From contig CAJTMJ010000010.1 in NCBI GenBank assembly GCA_910577335.1, forward strand, positions 1-64,000: 64,000 nt of DNA, in the 5' to 3' direction. A program made the translations under genes and the position numbers. How positions within the stretch are numbered: the stretch's first letter is position 1; every line of letters begins with the position of its first letter. Of this stretch, positions 1 to 8,288 are shown piece by piece. Below the pieces are notes generated by a model. It had not been told where the DNA came from, did not search any database, and saw nothing but the letters and a program-made list of their open reading frames with translations. This DNA comes from an uncultured Duncaniella sp. (lineage in GTDB: Bacteria; Bacteroidota; Bacteroidia; Bacteroidales; Muribaculaceae).

Positions 1-54
1 TTGAATTTCAATTATTTCAAAGAACTTTTATGATTTTTTAGTGGACACTAATGA

Positions 55-792
55 AGTAGTTTGGTTTTTGATTACTACATTGATAGTAATGACCAATGCA
101 CTATCAGAGGATTAACCCCCAATACTAAATATTTTGTTATAGGTGTTATCGAAGATTGGCAGGGCGACATGATTAAAATTTCTTCAAAAAAGAATATAAA
201 AACAGAAAACGTGCCCTCGTATGTAGACTTAGGTGGAGATATTTATTGGTGTAGTGTGAACTACAAAGCAGATAGACAAACATTTGAACCTTCACAATTT
301 AACACGCAGGATCTTTTCTTCTCATATACACTTCCTAACCCAAATGACGAAATAATACCCGGAGACTGGAGATATCCTACAAAAAACGAACTTCAATACC
401 TCTGCGACAATTGCATCGTAACCTTGATTGATTTCAAAGATAGGTATGTTAGATTAACCAATAATGCGGGTACTCATCTTTACGTGCCTTTCACGAGTCG
501 TATGCCCTTATATGAAACGCTCTCCGGTTATAAAGAATTAGCACTTTTCCCATGCGACAAAGCGTCTGGTATTAATGTTCACAGTGGTAGCGCACTTCCC
601 GGATTATGTAATTCAAATTTACAAGAGAAAGTGTTTTTTGGGGAACAGCTTAATGGATATTCCCTGAGAATTCGCACAAACGATTATTCCGATGACTTTT
701 TTCACTGGAGTTATCTTGACGGATTTGTTACGCCACCTGTAGATAGGTCTGGGACTTCTAATAGAGGAGTCCGTTTTGTGTTTGATAAGTGA
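55..792 (+). pseudogene. Decayed FISUMP-like surface protein, 5' end lost
   Basis: The open frame begins right after an in-frame stop at 52-54, and the only early start is TTG at 61, inside what looks like a domain. The first 45 residues read like the second half of a fibronectin type III module (LTPNTKYFVIGV). The rest has the order seen in fibrobacter-succinogenes-major-paralogous (FISUMP) surface proteins: a YVDLGG-type opening near residue 55, WRYPTKNEL in the middle and a GVRFV ending. A normal FISUMP protein has a signal peptide and earlier modules. None is seen in the 60 bases upstream, where all three frames are stopped. I read this as the 3' remnant of a secreted adhesin-like protein. 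A gene restarting at TTG is less likely. Confidence 0.5.
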
Positions 793-1263
793 ACTATGAT
801 CTCCATAAGTTAGACATATCCGATTTTGTAATGTGAAATGGCTAACCCATTATCCAGCCAGTTGACGAGTTTAACTTGGTGGTTGAAATCAAGGGCGTGA
901 ACTTGCATATTGTCGAACATTAAAAAAATAAAATTCATATGAAATAGAAATTATTATAGATTTCTAAAGTAACCTTGAAAGCGTTTATAAGCATCGCCTG
1001 CAATATCTATTTGGATCCTATTACCGGGTTTGTTGTTGATAAGTTTGCTGGTAAGCTTATAGATTGGGCGTTTGCTCGTTACTTTAAAGTATGATTAAAT
1101 TGATGTGCGATGTTTGAATGACATGCAAATGAGCAAAGATAGGATCCACGCTTAATATTTTTGCTCAAAAGTCCAAATACCAGCATCGCACGTCATACTC
1201 CTATTAAAGATTGGAATTTCTGTATTCCAAATACATTTATATAAACTTTAATTTTTCGCATCA
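793..1263. other. Non-coding stretch with a possible gene remnant
   Basis: No complete gene is visible in this 471-base gap. At 960-1094 a short plus-strand frame without an ATG translates to protein-like text ending DPITGFVVDKFAGKLIDWAF and a few more residues before a stop. It could be the 3' end of a lost gene. I do not recognise the family. Confidence 0.35.
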
Positions 1264-1809
1264 ATGAAAAGAATTTTGTTATTTGCCATCATAGCTATGG
1301 CATCAGTTGGCGCAATCTCTGCGCAAAAGGGAAAAAGTGCATTAGGGTTAAATGTTGGATTTGCTCCGTCTATTTCCGGTTATACTGCAAATAATATGGG
1401 AGTTGGTATCAAATATCAATATTTCATAACAGATGTTATTCGAGCGGAAGCGGATATAGATTATTGGTTTATGGCAAAGGAGGAAGATAATTTTCACAGC
1501 TCAGCAGAACAGGCTCTGTTTGATGTGTCGGTTAATTTTCACTACCTATTCCATGCCTCTAAGAACTTTAACATATATCCTCTTGTTGGAGCGGGGTATG
1601 CGCTTGATATGTACAAACATGAGATTGAGGAGACTGAGGAAACCTGCAAACACAAACATCCGGAATTTCTTATTAATGCAGGTATTGGCGCAGAATATTC
1701 CTTTTCTGAAAGATTTTCTCTTGGTCTTGAGGTGAAATATCAGTATGTGACAACAACGTCCCAATGGTCACGTCTTCCGATTTCGCTCGGAATAGCCTAT
1801 AAATTCTAA
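1264..1809 (+). CDS. Small outer-membrane beta-barrel protein
   Basis: This 181-residue protein begins with a clear signal peptide (MKRILLFAIIAMASVG, predicted cleavage after AISA near residue 20). The mature part alternates polar and hydrophobic residues in strand-like stretches, for example GVGIKYQYF, NFHYLF, FSLGLEVKYQY and LGIAYKF. It ends in phenylalanine, as outer-membrane beta-barrels usually do. Length and pattern fit an eight-stranded OmpA/OmpX/OmpW-like barrel of the 'porin family protein' type common in Bacteroidota. An acidic, Cys/His-containing loop (ETCKHKH) near residues 122-130 is probably surface exposed. No partner gene is adjacent. The specific function is unknown. Confidence 0.75.
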   Translation: MKRILLFAIIAMASVGAISAQKGKSALGLNVGFAPSISGYTANNMGVGIKYQYFITDVIRAEADIDYWFMAKEEDNFHSSAEQALFDVSVNFHYLFHASKNFNIYPLVGAGYALDMYKHEIEETEETCKHKHPEFLINAGIGAEYSFSERFSLGLEVKYQYVTTTSQWSRLPISLGIAYKF

Positions 1810-2185
1810 AAATCAAGAATACTTATTGGTTGAATTAGATTCTTAAATATTTATAAATGGGATACTTGATACCATTTATTCCTAAGATATAACAGCGGCA
1901 AGCTTTCACTATTTCCATTATGCCAAGGAAGTGCGACGAAAATATTGCTATTGCGTTATGCTTTTGGGCAAAGGTTATTTCAACGCTAAAGTACAGGAAT
2001 TTCAATCAATAAATTAAAAGGGTGTTATTGAAATTTTATCTTCTAAGGTCAAACTTCGAGACTTTACCATTAGGTAATGCGAAGACCTGAATAACGGATA
2101 AGACAAGATACAATCCTCACACCTTTTTTATGTGTATACATATAAGTCTCAACGGAGGATGCGAGACAGACTAATTCATTACAAA
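1810..2185. other. Non-coding stretch with a short remnant
   Basis: No gene is supported here. One plus-strand frame at about 1886-2017 reads as compositionally normal protein (contains YAKEVRRKYCYCVMLLGKGY) but has no start codon and is stopped on both sides. It may be a relic of an older gene. I cannot assign it. Confidence 0.3.
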
Positions 2186-2737
2186 ATGAAAAAAATTAAA
2201 TTTTTAGCAAGCTTAATGCTTATGTTTGCATGTGTTAACTTCTCATCATGCAGTAGTGACAGTGATGATAATGACGAACCGGCATCAGAAAGTCTTGAAG
2301 GAACTTGGGTGTGCATACAGTCAGATTATATCCATCATTCATCTCACGATGATGAAATTTCAGAAAGTGGAATAGAGCTTGGTGATGTACTTATTTGCTT
2401 TAACAGCGACTTCACTTCGGCAGATAAGTTGATGTCCGGGAAAAAATGTTTTTGGGTTTCTGAAGATGCATACGCTTCAAATCCAAGTAAATACACTGTA
2501 AATAAATGGAATGAAGAAATAATATGGTATCATGGAGATCAAGAATTTGAGCCCTTATATACTCTTAAAGGAAATGTCTTAACAATATTTGACTGCGACA
2601 TGGACCGTTTTGTCGGTAATATTAAAATTAATGGATCAGAAATGACCTATACCTACAGATATCAAGTTTGGACTTATGGTAATGAGGAAATGGATAAAGA
2701 GTTCGAAACACATGTAGCTAAATTCCGCAAAAAATAA
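2186..2737 (+). CDS. Lipocalin-like surface lipoprotein
   Basis: I place the start at ATG 2186, not at the upstream in-frame ATG at 2132, because 2186 gives a standard lipoprotein signal: MKKIKFLASLMLMFACVNFSSC, with the lipidated cysteine at residue 22. The following residues SSDSDDNDE are acidic and Ser-rich, resembling the lipoprotein export signal that sends Bacteroidota lipoproteins to the cell surface. The mature domain of about 150 residues opens with LEGTWVC, the usual first strand of the lipocalin-like/DUF4488-type small beta-barrels of this phylum, and continues in short strands. Function is unknown. A hairpin at 2751-2790 probably ends the transcript. Confidence 0.7.
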   Translation: MKKIKFLASLMLMFACVNFSSCSSDSDDNDEPASESLEGTWVCIQSDYIHHSSHDDEISESGIELGDVLICFNSDFTSADKLMSGKKCFWVSEDAYASNPSKYTVNKWNEEIIWYHGDQEFEPLYTLKGNVLTIFDCDMDRFVGNIKINGSEMTYTYRYQVWTYGNEEMDKEFETHVAKFRKK

Positions 2738-2750
2738 ACCTTCAAAATAA

Positions 2751-2790
2751 AATGGCATCACCATGTTATTTTAAAATTGGTGATGCCATT
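2751..2790 (+). terminator. Hairpin terminator
   Basis: A 13-bp perfect stem (AATGGCATCACCA at 2751-2763 pairing with 2778-2790) lies 14 bases after the lipoprotein stop codon. The U-tract is weak, so termination efficiency is uncertain. Confidence 0.6.
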
Positions 2791-2815
2791 ATTACATATA
2801 TAAATTCCTAACATT

Positions 2816-3346
2816 ATGATGCTTGTATATTGCAAATCGGAAAGTGACAGTACCACCTACGATTTTTTCATGAAATATATACCTGAAAATATCTCATGCA
2901 CATTGGAAGCCTTAGCTTATATCTCATTATTTGAGTCGCAAATCGCATACAGGTGTGGGGATTTTAATTGGGAAGATAAGAAGCTGCAAAATTTTTTAGG
3001 TTCCAATCACATAACTCTTGCGGATAAGCCTGAAAATTCAATTGCAGACAATACGATATATTTCACACATACAGACAATGATATTGCATACGATTTTCTT
3101 AAACATATACGAGATGCATTATTGCATGGGTTTATAACCGACAGTGGTTGTTTCTATAACCTTTATAATTGCGAGGATGTAAAACCATACGAAAAGCAAT
3201 CGGCTATAACAAGATTTGTAAAATCATTCAGCTCGAAAAAATCAGATGAAACACCTAAAATATTAATGAAAGGGAATGTTCGTAAAGATTTATTTTGGCG
3301 ACTTATCATTACTGCAATCAAAACTAATAAATTCTTTGACAAATAA
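2816..3346 (+). CDS. Hypothetical protein upstream of a GT2 glycosyltransferase
   Basis: This is a 176-residue, AT-rich gene with no signal peptide or membrane segment. Two adjacent ATG codons (2816, 2819) are equally good starts. I do not recognise the family. The middle contains FLKHIRDALLHGF (about residues 95-107), which resembles the R-x4-H motif of HEPN-like helical domains. The rest of a HEPN domain is not clear to me, so this is only a hint. The C-terminus is basic and Lys-rich. It ends 7 bases before the glycosyltransferase at 3354 and is likely co-transcribed with it. Its base composition resembles that gene more than the downstream housekeeping genes, which suggests both arrived together. 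Confidence 0.55.
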   Translation: MMLVYCKSESDSTTYDFFMKYIPENISCTLEALAYISLFESQIAYRCGDFNWEDKKLQNFLGSNHITLADKPENSIADNTIYFTHTDNDIAYDFLKHIRDALLHGFITDSGCFYNLYNCEDVKPYEKQSAITRFVKSFSSKKSDETPKILMKGNVRKDLFWRLIITAIKTNKFFDK

Positions 3347-3353
3347 TTAATCC

Positions 3354-4145
3354 ATGAAACCATTATCAGTCTCTTTAATTATAACTACATATAATGCTCC
3401 AGATTACTTATCATTATGTATAAAATCTGTTTTAACCCAAACTCAACTGCCTAATGAAATATTAATAGCTGATGATGGTTCCGGGGAAGCGACTCGCTTA
3501 TTGATAGAAAATTATAGCAAATCTTCTCCAATTACTATAAAACATGTTTGGCAACCGGACAGTGGATTCCGTGTTTCAGCTATACGTAATAAAGCCATAT
3601 TAGCGGCTAAACACGAATACATCATACAGATTGACGGGGATGTCATCTTAAATCCACATTTCATAGCTGACCATATTAAGTATGCAAAGCCTAACACATA
3701 TATTGGTGCATCTCGCTGCTATATTAAAGAGGTATATTCCAAATTGATATTAAAGGAACAATATATTAATTTTAGGGAGATAAAGGAATACTGTCGAATC
3801 AAATTTAACTCAAAACGAATACCATTGCTAACACCATTGTTTCTAAAATCCAAATCCCATAATTTAGTACGTATACAAGGATGCAATATGGCATATTGGA
3901 GGAAAGATGCTATTCGGATAAATGGCTACAATGAAGATATTCAAGGTTGGGGAAGCGAAGATAGCGAGTTTGCCATAAGACTATCTAATTCAGGCTTAAA
4001 GAAAAACTATCTTAAATTCTCGGCAATAGCATATCATATTTGGCATGAAAAGGCTTCAAGAGCAAGTCATAAAAAGAACAACGAGATTATGTATGATGCA
4101 CTAAATACAAAATCCACTTATGTGCCTAATGGAATAAAGAAATAA
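3354..4145 (+). CDS. GT2 family glycosyltransferase (AT-rich copy)
   Basis: This 263-residue inverting GT-A glycosyltransferase has the N-terminal nucleotide-binding start (VSLIITTYNAPDYL), ADDGSG near residue 40 and a DGD metal-binding motif near residue 94 (QIDGDVILNP). The C-terminal third has the galactosyltransferase-like acceptor segment: GCNMAYWRKD near 175, then GYNEDIQGWGSEDSEF near 190-205. It probably transfers a sugar from a nucleotide-sugar donor to a cell-surface glycan. Donor and acceptor cannot be read from sequence. There is no membrane segment, so it acts at the cytoplasmic face. It is closely related to the next gene (4420-5205) but clearly richer in A+T, which suggests acquisition from elsewhere and not a recent duplication. 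Confidence 0.85.
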   Translation: MKPLSVSLIITTYNAPDYLSLCIKSVLTQTQLPNEILIADDGSGEATRLLIENYSKSSPITIKHVWQPDSGFRVSAIRNKAILAAKHEYIIQIDGDVILNPHFIADHIKYAKPNTYIGASRCYIKEVYSKLILKEQYINFREIKEYCRIKFNSKRIPLLTPLFLKSKSHNLVRIQGCNMAYWRKDAIRINGYNEDIQGWGSEDSEFAIRLSNSGLKKNYLKFSAIAYHIWHEKASRASHKKNNEIMYDALNTKSTYVPNGIKK

Positions 4146-4240
4146 CGGCGACAGGTTGATTTTACTTAATCAATAATGGCGCTATCACTATGAGAATATG
4201 AGGGTTAAAAATAAATTTTAGGCTGAGAAATGAATATTTC

Positions 4241-4274
4241 CGATAAATTCGGGGATTTTATCGATAAATCGGGG
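4241..4274 (+). repeat. Short direct repeat upstream of the second GT2 promoter
   Basis: CGATAAATTCGGGG (4241-4254) is followed by CGATAAATCGGGG (4262-4274), two near-identical units spaced 21 bases start to start. They lie about 35-65 bases upstream of a TACCTTTG promoter element, where an activator could bind two helical turns apart. Confidence 0.5.
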
Positions 4275-4305
4275 TGGTTTGCCGATGTTTGTTGGATATT
4301 TTTAT

Positions 4306-4313
4306 TACCTTTG
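4306..4313 (+). promoter_or_regulatory. Bacteroidota -7 element for the second GT2 gene
   Basis: TACCTTTG matches the TAnnTTTG consensus exactly. It lies 106 bases before the start codon of the downstream glycosyltransferase, leaving a 5' leader of about 100 bases. The -33 element is not well conserved. Confidence 0.55.
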
Positions 4314-4419
4314 TGGCGAAATTATAACAAAAACTTCTGCAATCTTATTATAATCATTGGACTCATCTCAACTTCATAGAAATGAATCCTATCAGCTAAT
4401 TCTAATTTAAAACTTTATC

Positions 4420-5205
4420 ATGACGGTTTCATTAATTGTCACCACCTATAACTCTCCAAAATATCTTGCGCTGACGTTGAAGTCGGTAATGCTTCAGGAG
4501 CGATTGCCTGACGAGGTTATCGTAGCCGATGACGGTTCAGGTGATGAGACAAGAGAACTTATAGAGAGATTAAAAAAGGAGTACCCCGTGCCCCTAATAC
4601 ATGTGTGGCAGCCGGACGATGGGTTCCGATTATGTGCCATCCGTAATAAAGCTATTGAAAAAGCCACAGGCGATTATATCGTGCAGATAGATGGTGATAT
4701 AATCATGCACCCGAAATTCATATCTGACCATGCCCGGAGTGCCAAAAGAGGATATTTCGTGGCAGGGATACGCACATTTATCACCGAGGAATATTCTAAC
4801 AGGATATTAAAAATAGAGAATATCGACTATAAGGAGATTGCAAAAAATTGCGAGCATCTGACCAACGCCTACAGAGTACCTATGCTCACACCACTGTTTA
4901 AATACCGCCGACTGCGCAACAAGACCACCATACGTGGCTGCAATATGGCATATTGGAGGGATGATGCGTTGAAAATCAACGGTTATAATGAAGATTTCAT
5001 AGGCTGGGGATGTGAGGACTGCGAATTTTCGATCAGACTGTCGAACATGGGATTAAAGAAGCTATGGCTTAAATTCTCGGCAGTGGCATTTCATGTATAT
5101 CATGTTGAAAATAGCAGGGAAAACAAGTCGGTCAACAGAAAGATTATGCTAAAGGCGTTGAAGGAGGGTGTGACATACGTGCCGAACGGTATAATTAAGG
5201 GATAG
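4420..5205 (+). CDS. GT2 family glycosyltransferase (second, chromosomal-type copy)
   Basis: This 261-residue protein has the same architecture as the gene at 3354: TTYNSPKYL start, ADDGSG, QIDGDIIMHP metal site near residue 94, GCNMAYWRDD, and the terminal GWGCEDCEF acceptor segment with two cysteines in place of serines. It has no signal peptide or membrane helix. The two proteins align along their whole length without obvious gaps and share their last residues (TYVPNGI). The codon use here is less AT-biased and resembles the housekeeping genes, so I take this as the resident copy. It has its own promoter element at 4306. The product is likely a cell-envelope or capsule glycan, by family and not by any direct evidence. 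Confidence 0.87.
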   Translation: MTVSLIVTTYNSPKYLALTLKSVMLQERLPDEVIVADDGSGDETRELIERLKKEYPVPLIHVWQPDDGFRLCAIRNKAIEKATGDYIVQIDGDIIMHPKFISDHARSAKRGYFVAGIRTFITEEYSNRILKIENIDYKEIAKNCEHLTNAYRVPMLTPLFKYRRLRNKTTIRGCNMAYWRDDALKINGYNEDFIGWGCEDCEFSIRLSNMGLKKLWLKFSAVAFHVYHVENSRENKSVNRKIMLKALKEGVTYVPNGIIKG

Positions 5206-5298
5206 CATCGGATATTTGCGCTTCAAAAACAGGAGTCGCCTTAACTTTTTAAGGTGAATATTTGTTTATTATTATAGAATTGATTTAAGGTAAAAAAG

Positions 5299-5574
5299 AT
5301 GAGTAACGAGAGATTTAAACCCACAGAAATTGACCGCCTGCATCCGGAAGATAATGTCAGAGTGGAGATAGAGAACATCAACGGGGATGTGGTGAGCGCA
5401 TATAAAGGCTCAGGGTTTTCAAAGGTAGGCGATGCGATCATGACTGCCTATAACGCCAATGAGTCGCTGCTCGGGTCAGCGGATGACTATGTGTATAGTG
5501 TCACCGACCGCAACAGTGGTGTATGTCACCGCTATCGCATAAATGCCGGCGGAAACGCTAAACTTATAGTATAA
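5299..5574 (+). CDS. Small hypothetical protein
   Basis: This 91-residue protein starts at ATG 5299, after an A/G-rich leader (GGTAAAAAAG). It has no signal peptide. It is mixed alpha/beta: a strand-rich N-terminal half (RVEIENINGDVVSAY), a short helix (VGDAIMTAYNANESLL) and a closing beta hairpin (YVYSVTDRNSGVCHRYRINAGG). I do not recognise the family. It is bounded on the right by a bidirectional terminator shared with the convergent kdgK gene. Confidence 0.6.
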   Translation: MSNERFKPTEIDRLHPEDNVRVEIENINGDVVSAYKGSGFSKVGDAIMTAYNANESLLGSADDYVYSVTDRNSGVCHRYRINAGGNAKLIV

Positions 5575-5607
5575 GTTAACAGTATAAGTAACCTGACTTA
5601 TATATAA

Positions 5608-5647
5608 AAGATGGGTATCGGAGCAATCCGACACCCATCTTATTTTT
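5608..5647. terminator. Bidirectional terminator between the hypothetical gene and kdgK
   Basis: A near-perfect hairpin (AAGATGGGT and TCGGA pairing with TCCGA and ACCCATCTT around a GCAA loop) sits between two convergent genes. A T-run follows on the plus strand, and A residues precede it for the minus strand, so it can serve both. Confidence 0.85.
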
Positions 5648-5664
5648 TATCTCACAAAGATGTA

Positions 5665-6684
5665 TTAACGCTGAACACGTCCGTTAGCGTTACCACCGGC
5701 AAGCGATTTAACTTCGTCAACAGTAACGAGGTTGAAGTCACCGGGGATAGTGTGCTTGAGGGCAGAAGCTGCAACAGCAAATTCGAGAGCGTCAGCCTGA
5801 TTGTCCATAGTCAAAAGACCATAGATGACACCACCTGAGAATGAGTCGCCACCACCTACACGGTCAATGATGGGGTTGATGTCATAACGCTTTGACTCAT
5901 AGAATTCCTCACCGTTGTAGATCATAGCCTTCCAACCGTTGTGGGTAGCAGAGAATGATTCACGGAGTGTAGAGATGACATACTTGAAGTCAAATTCCTT
6001 AGCCATAGCTTTGAATATGCCCTTGTAGCCTTCAGCATTGGTTTCGCCACCTTCAACGTCAGCATCGGGTTTGAAGCCAAGGCAGAGTTCAGCGTCTTCT
6101 TCATTACCTATGCAGACATCAACATACTGCATGAGAGGACGCATGATAGACTGTGCTTTTTCCTTTGTCCAGAGTTTCTTGCGGAAATTGAGGTCAACAG
6201 AAACAGTGACACCGTGACGTTTTGCAGCTTCGCAAGCAAGACGGGTAAGTTCGGCAGCCTTGTCAGAGATAGCGGGAGTGATACCGCTCCAGTGGAACCA
6301 GTCAGCACCTTCCATGATCTTGTCAAAGTCAAAATCTTCGGGATCTGCCTCAGCGATAGCTGAATTGGCACGGTCGTAGATAACCTTTGAAGGACGCATA
6401 GAAGCACCGGTTTCACAATAGTAAATACCCACACGATTACCGCCACGAGCGATATGGTCAGTGTGAACACCATAACGGCGAAGAGCGTTTACAGCTGCCT
6501 GACCAATCTCATGCTTGGGGAGTTTTGACACGAAATAAGCGTCAAGTCCGTAGTTGGCACAGCTAACAGCAACGTTAGCTTCACCGCCACCCCAGATGAC
6601 GTCAAAGTTATCTACTTGCACAAAACGATGGTTCCCTTCGGGGGAAAGGCGGAGCATAATTTCGCCTAAAGTTACGACTTTCAT
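5665..6684 (-). CDS. kdgK: 2-dehydro-3-deoxygluconokinase (PfkB family)
   Basis: This 339-residue kinase phosphorylates 2-keto-3-deoxygluconate (KDG) to KDPG in the cytoplasm, the step before KDPG aldolase. It starts MKVVTLGEIMLRLSPEG, typical of KDG kinases within the ribokinase/PfkB family. It has the GGGEAN sugar-binding loop near residue 32 and the PfkB signature VGGGDSFSGG near residue 284, where the aspartate is the catalytic base. Length is normal. It is the last gene of the minus-strand uronate cluster that starts at 12320. KduI and KduD upstream make its substrate, so the context supports KDG over other sugars. A KDPG aldolase gene is not present in the window. Confidence 0.9.
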   Translation of the reverse strand: MKVVTLGEIMLRLSPEGNHRFVQVDNFDVIWGGGEANVAVSCANYGLDAYFVSKLPKHEIGQAAVNALRRYGVHTDHIARGGNRVGIYYCETGASMRPSKVIYDRANSAIAEADPEDFDFDKIMEGADWFHWSGITPAISDKAAELTRLACEAAKRHGVTVSVDLNFRKKLWTKEKAQSIMRPLMQYVDVCIGNEEDAELCLGFKPDADVEGGETNAEGYKGIFKAMAKEFDFKYVISTLRESFSATHNGWKAMIYNGEEFYESKRYDINPIIDRVGGGDSFSGGVIYGLLTMDNQADALEFAVAASALKHTIPGDFNLVTVDEVKSLAGGNANGRVQR

Positions 6685-6776
6685 AATTTTTATGGTAATT
6701 AAATTGGTTTAGATTTCATTAGTTAAAATTGAAGAACCGGCATGACTATATTTGGATATAGCGACCGGAACCTGAA

Positions 6777-8288
6777 TTAGAGGAGGGATGTGTTGCGGAT
6801 TATATTTTCGAACGCCTCTGACATTGACTTTGCAGCTTTGCGTCCGTCGCCCATCGCAAGGATGACAGTGGCAGCACCTCTGACTATATCACCTCCGGCA
6901 TATATATCGGGGGAGGATGACTTCATGGAAGCACCATCGACAACGATATTGCCTTGGCGTGACTTGTCAACATCGGCAAGAAGCGCAGGAGGATTTGGAA
7001 GATACCCGACGCATATCACCACGAGATCCACTTCGATCTCCTCAATAGCACCCGGAATCTCGACAGGCTTACGACGACCGGATTCGTCTGGTTCGCCAAG
7101 CTCCATGCGCTGCACACGCATAGCACGAAGTATGCCATTTTCATCTTCCAGATATTCCACCGGGTTATGCAACGTCAAAAATTCGACGCCCTCTTCACGA
7201 GCATGACGCACTTCCTCAGCACGGGCAGGGATTTCATCCTCGCCACGGCGATAGACTATCATGGCTCTCTCGGCACCCATTCGTCGCGCAGCACGCACGG
7301 CATCCATAGCAGTATTACCGGCACCTATGACAGCCACACGTTTACGGCGAAGAGAAGTATTGCTCTGACCGTAAATCTCGCTGTCGCCCATAAGGTTAAG
7401 GCGTATGAGGTATTCGTTAGCAGTCATCACACCGGGGAGGTTTTCACCGGGGATACCCATGAAACGAGGTTTTCCGGCACCTGTAGCCACATAAATGCCT
7501 TTAAAGCCTTGTTCCTGAAGCTGCTTGTAAGAGATTGTCTTGCCGACAAATGCGTTTTTGACAAACTTGACACCGAGAGTGTCTAGCTTCGCAATTTCGG
7601 CATCGACCACATCGTTAGGTAGGCAAAATTCGGGAATACCATATTTCAGCACGCCCCCAAAACGGTCAAGAGCTTCAAATATGGTAACATCATACCCACG
7701 CTTAGCCATATCGCCCGCAAATGCGAGTCCTGAGGGACCTGAACCGACAACTGCAATCTTTATACCGGCAAAAAACGGGGATGCCAATGTATGAATAGAG
7801 TCACGGCGTTCGGCAGCGGGTGTGTTTCGTTCCATTTCCCTGTTAAAATCAGCGACGAAACGTTCTAGGTTGCCGATTGCCACCGGTGGCTTCTTCATCT
7901 TATTGTAGATACATCCAGCCTCACATTGCTTTTCCTGAGGACACACACGGCCGCACACCGCAGGAAGCACTGTGGTGAGGTTAAGCACCTCAAGGGCTTC
8001 GGTGAAATTGCGACGTTCGATGTTCTTTATGAACGACGGTATATTGTTAGACACCGGACACCCCTTCATACATCCCGGATCAGGACAATCGAGACACCGG
8101 CGAGCTTCAAGCACAGCCTGTTCGATAGAAAGTCCCTGATTGACTTCATCATTGCAAGTCACACGGTATGCAGCAGGTATTTCGGGCATCACGACACGTG
8201 GGAGCGCAGTGCGTTCCTTTGTAGTGTGGAGCTTTCGCAACTCTTCACGCCACTCGCTATCTCTTGATATAATATCCTTGTTCATCAT
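6777..8288 (-). CDS. nfnB: NfnB / GltD-like FAD-dependent NADPH oxidoreductase
   Basis: This 503-residue flavoprotein has an N-terminal domain with two [4Fe-4S] cysteine clusters (CLDCPDPGCMKGCP near residue 90 and CGRVCPQEKQCEAGC near 130). An FAD-binding fold (VVGSGPSGLAFAG) and an NADPH-binding fold (VIGAGNTAMDA) follow. This is the architecture of the glutamate synthase small subunit and of NfnB, the NADPH-side subunit of the electron-bifurcating NADH-ferredoxin:NADP oxidoreductase. Its start overlaps the stop of the neighbouring NfnA-like gene by four bases (ATGA). No glutamate synthase large subunit is nearby. I therefore favour NfnB over GltD. It is often annotated 'NADPH-dependent glutamate synthase' in this phylum. 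Confidence 0.85.
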   Translation of the reverse strand: MMNKDIISRDSEWREELRKLHTTKERTALPRVVMPEIPAAYRVTCNDEVNQGLSIEQAVLEARRCLDCPDPGCMKGCPVSNNIPSFIKNIERRNFTEALEVLNLTTVLPAVCGRVCPQEKQCEAGCIYNKMKKPPVAIGNLERFVADFNREMERNTPAAERRDSIHTLASPFFAGIKIAVVGSGPSGLAFAGDMAKRGYDVTIFEALDRFGGVLKYGIPEFCLPNDVVDAEIAKLDTLGVKFVKNAFVGKTISYKQLQEQGFKGIYVATGAGKPRFMGIPGENLPGVMTANEYLIRLNLMGDSEIYGQSNTSLRRKRVAVIGAGNTAMDAVRAARRMGAERAMIVYRRGEDEIPARAEEVRHAREEGVEFLTLHNPVEYLEDENGILRAMRVQRMELGEPDESGRRKPVEIPGAIEEIEVDLVVICVGYLPNPPALLADVDKSRQGNIVVDGASMKSSSPDIYAGGDIVRGAATVILAMGDGRKAAKSMSEAFENIIRNTSLL

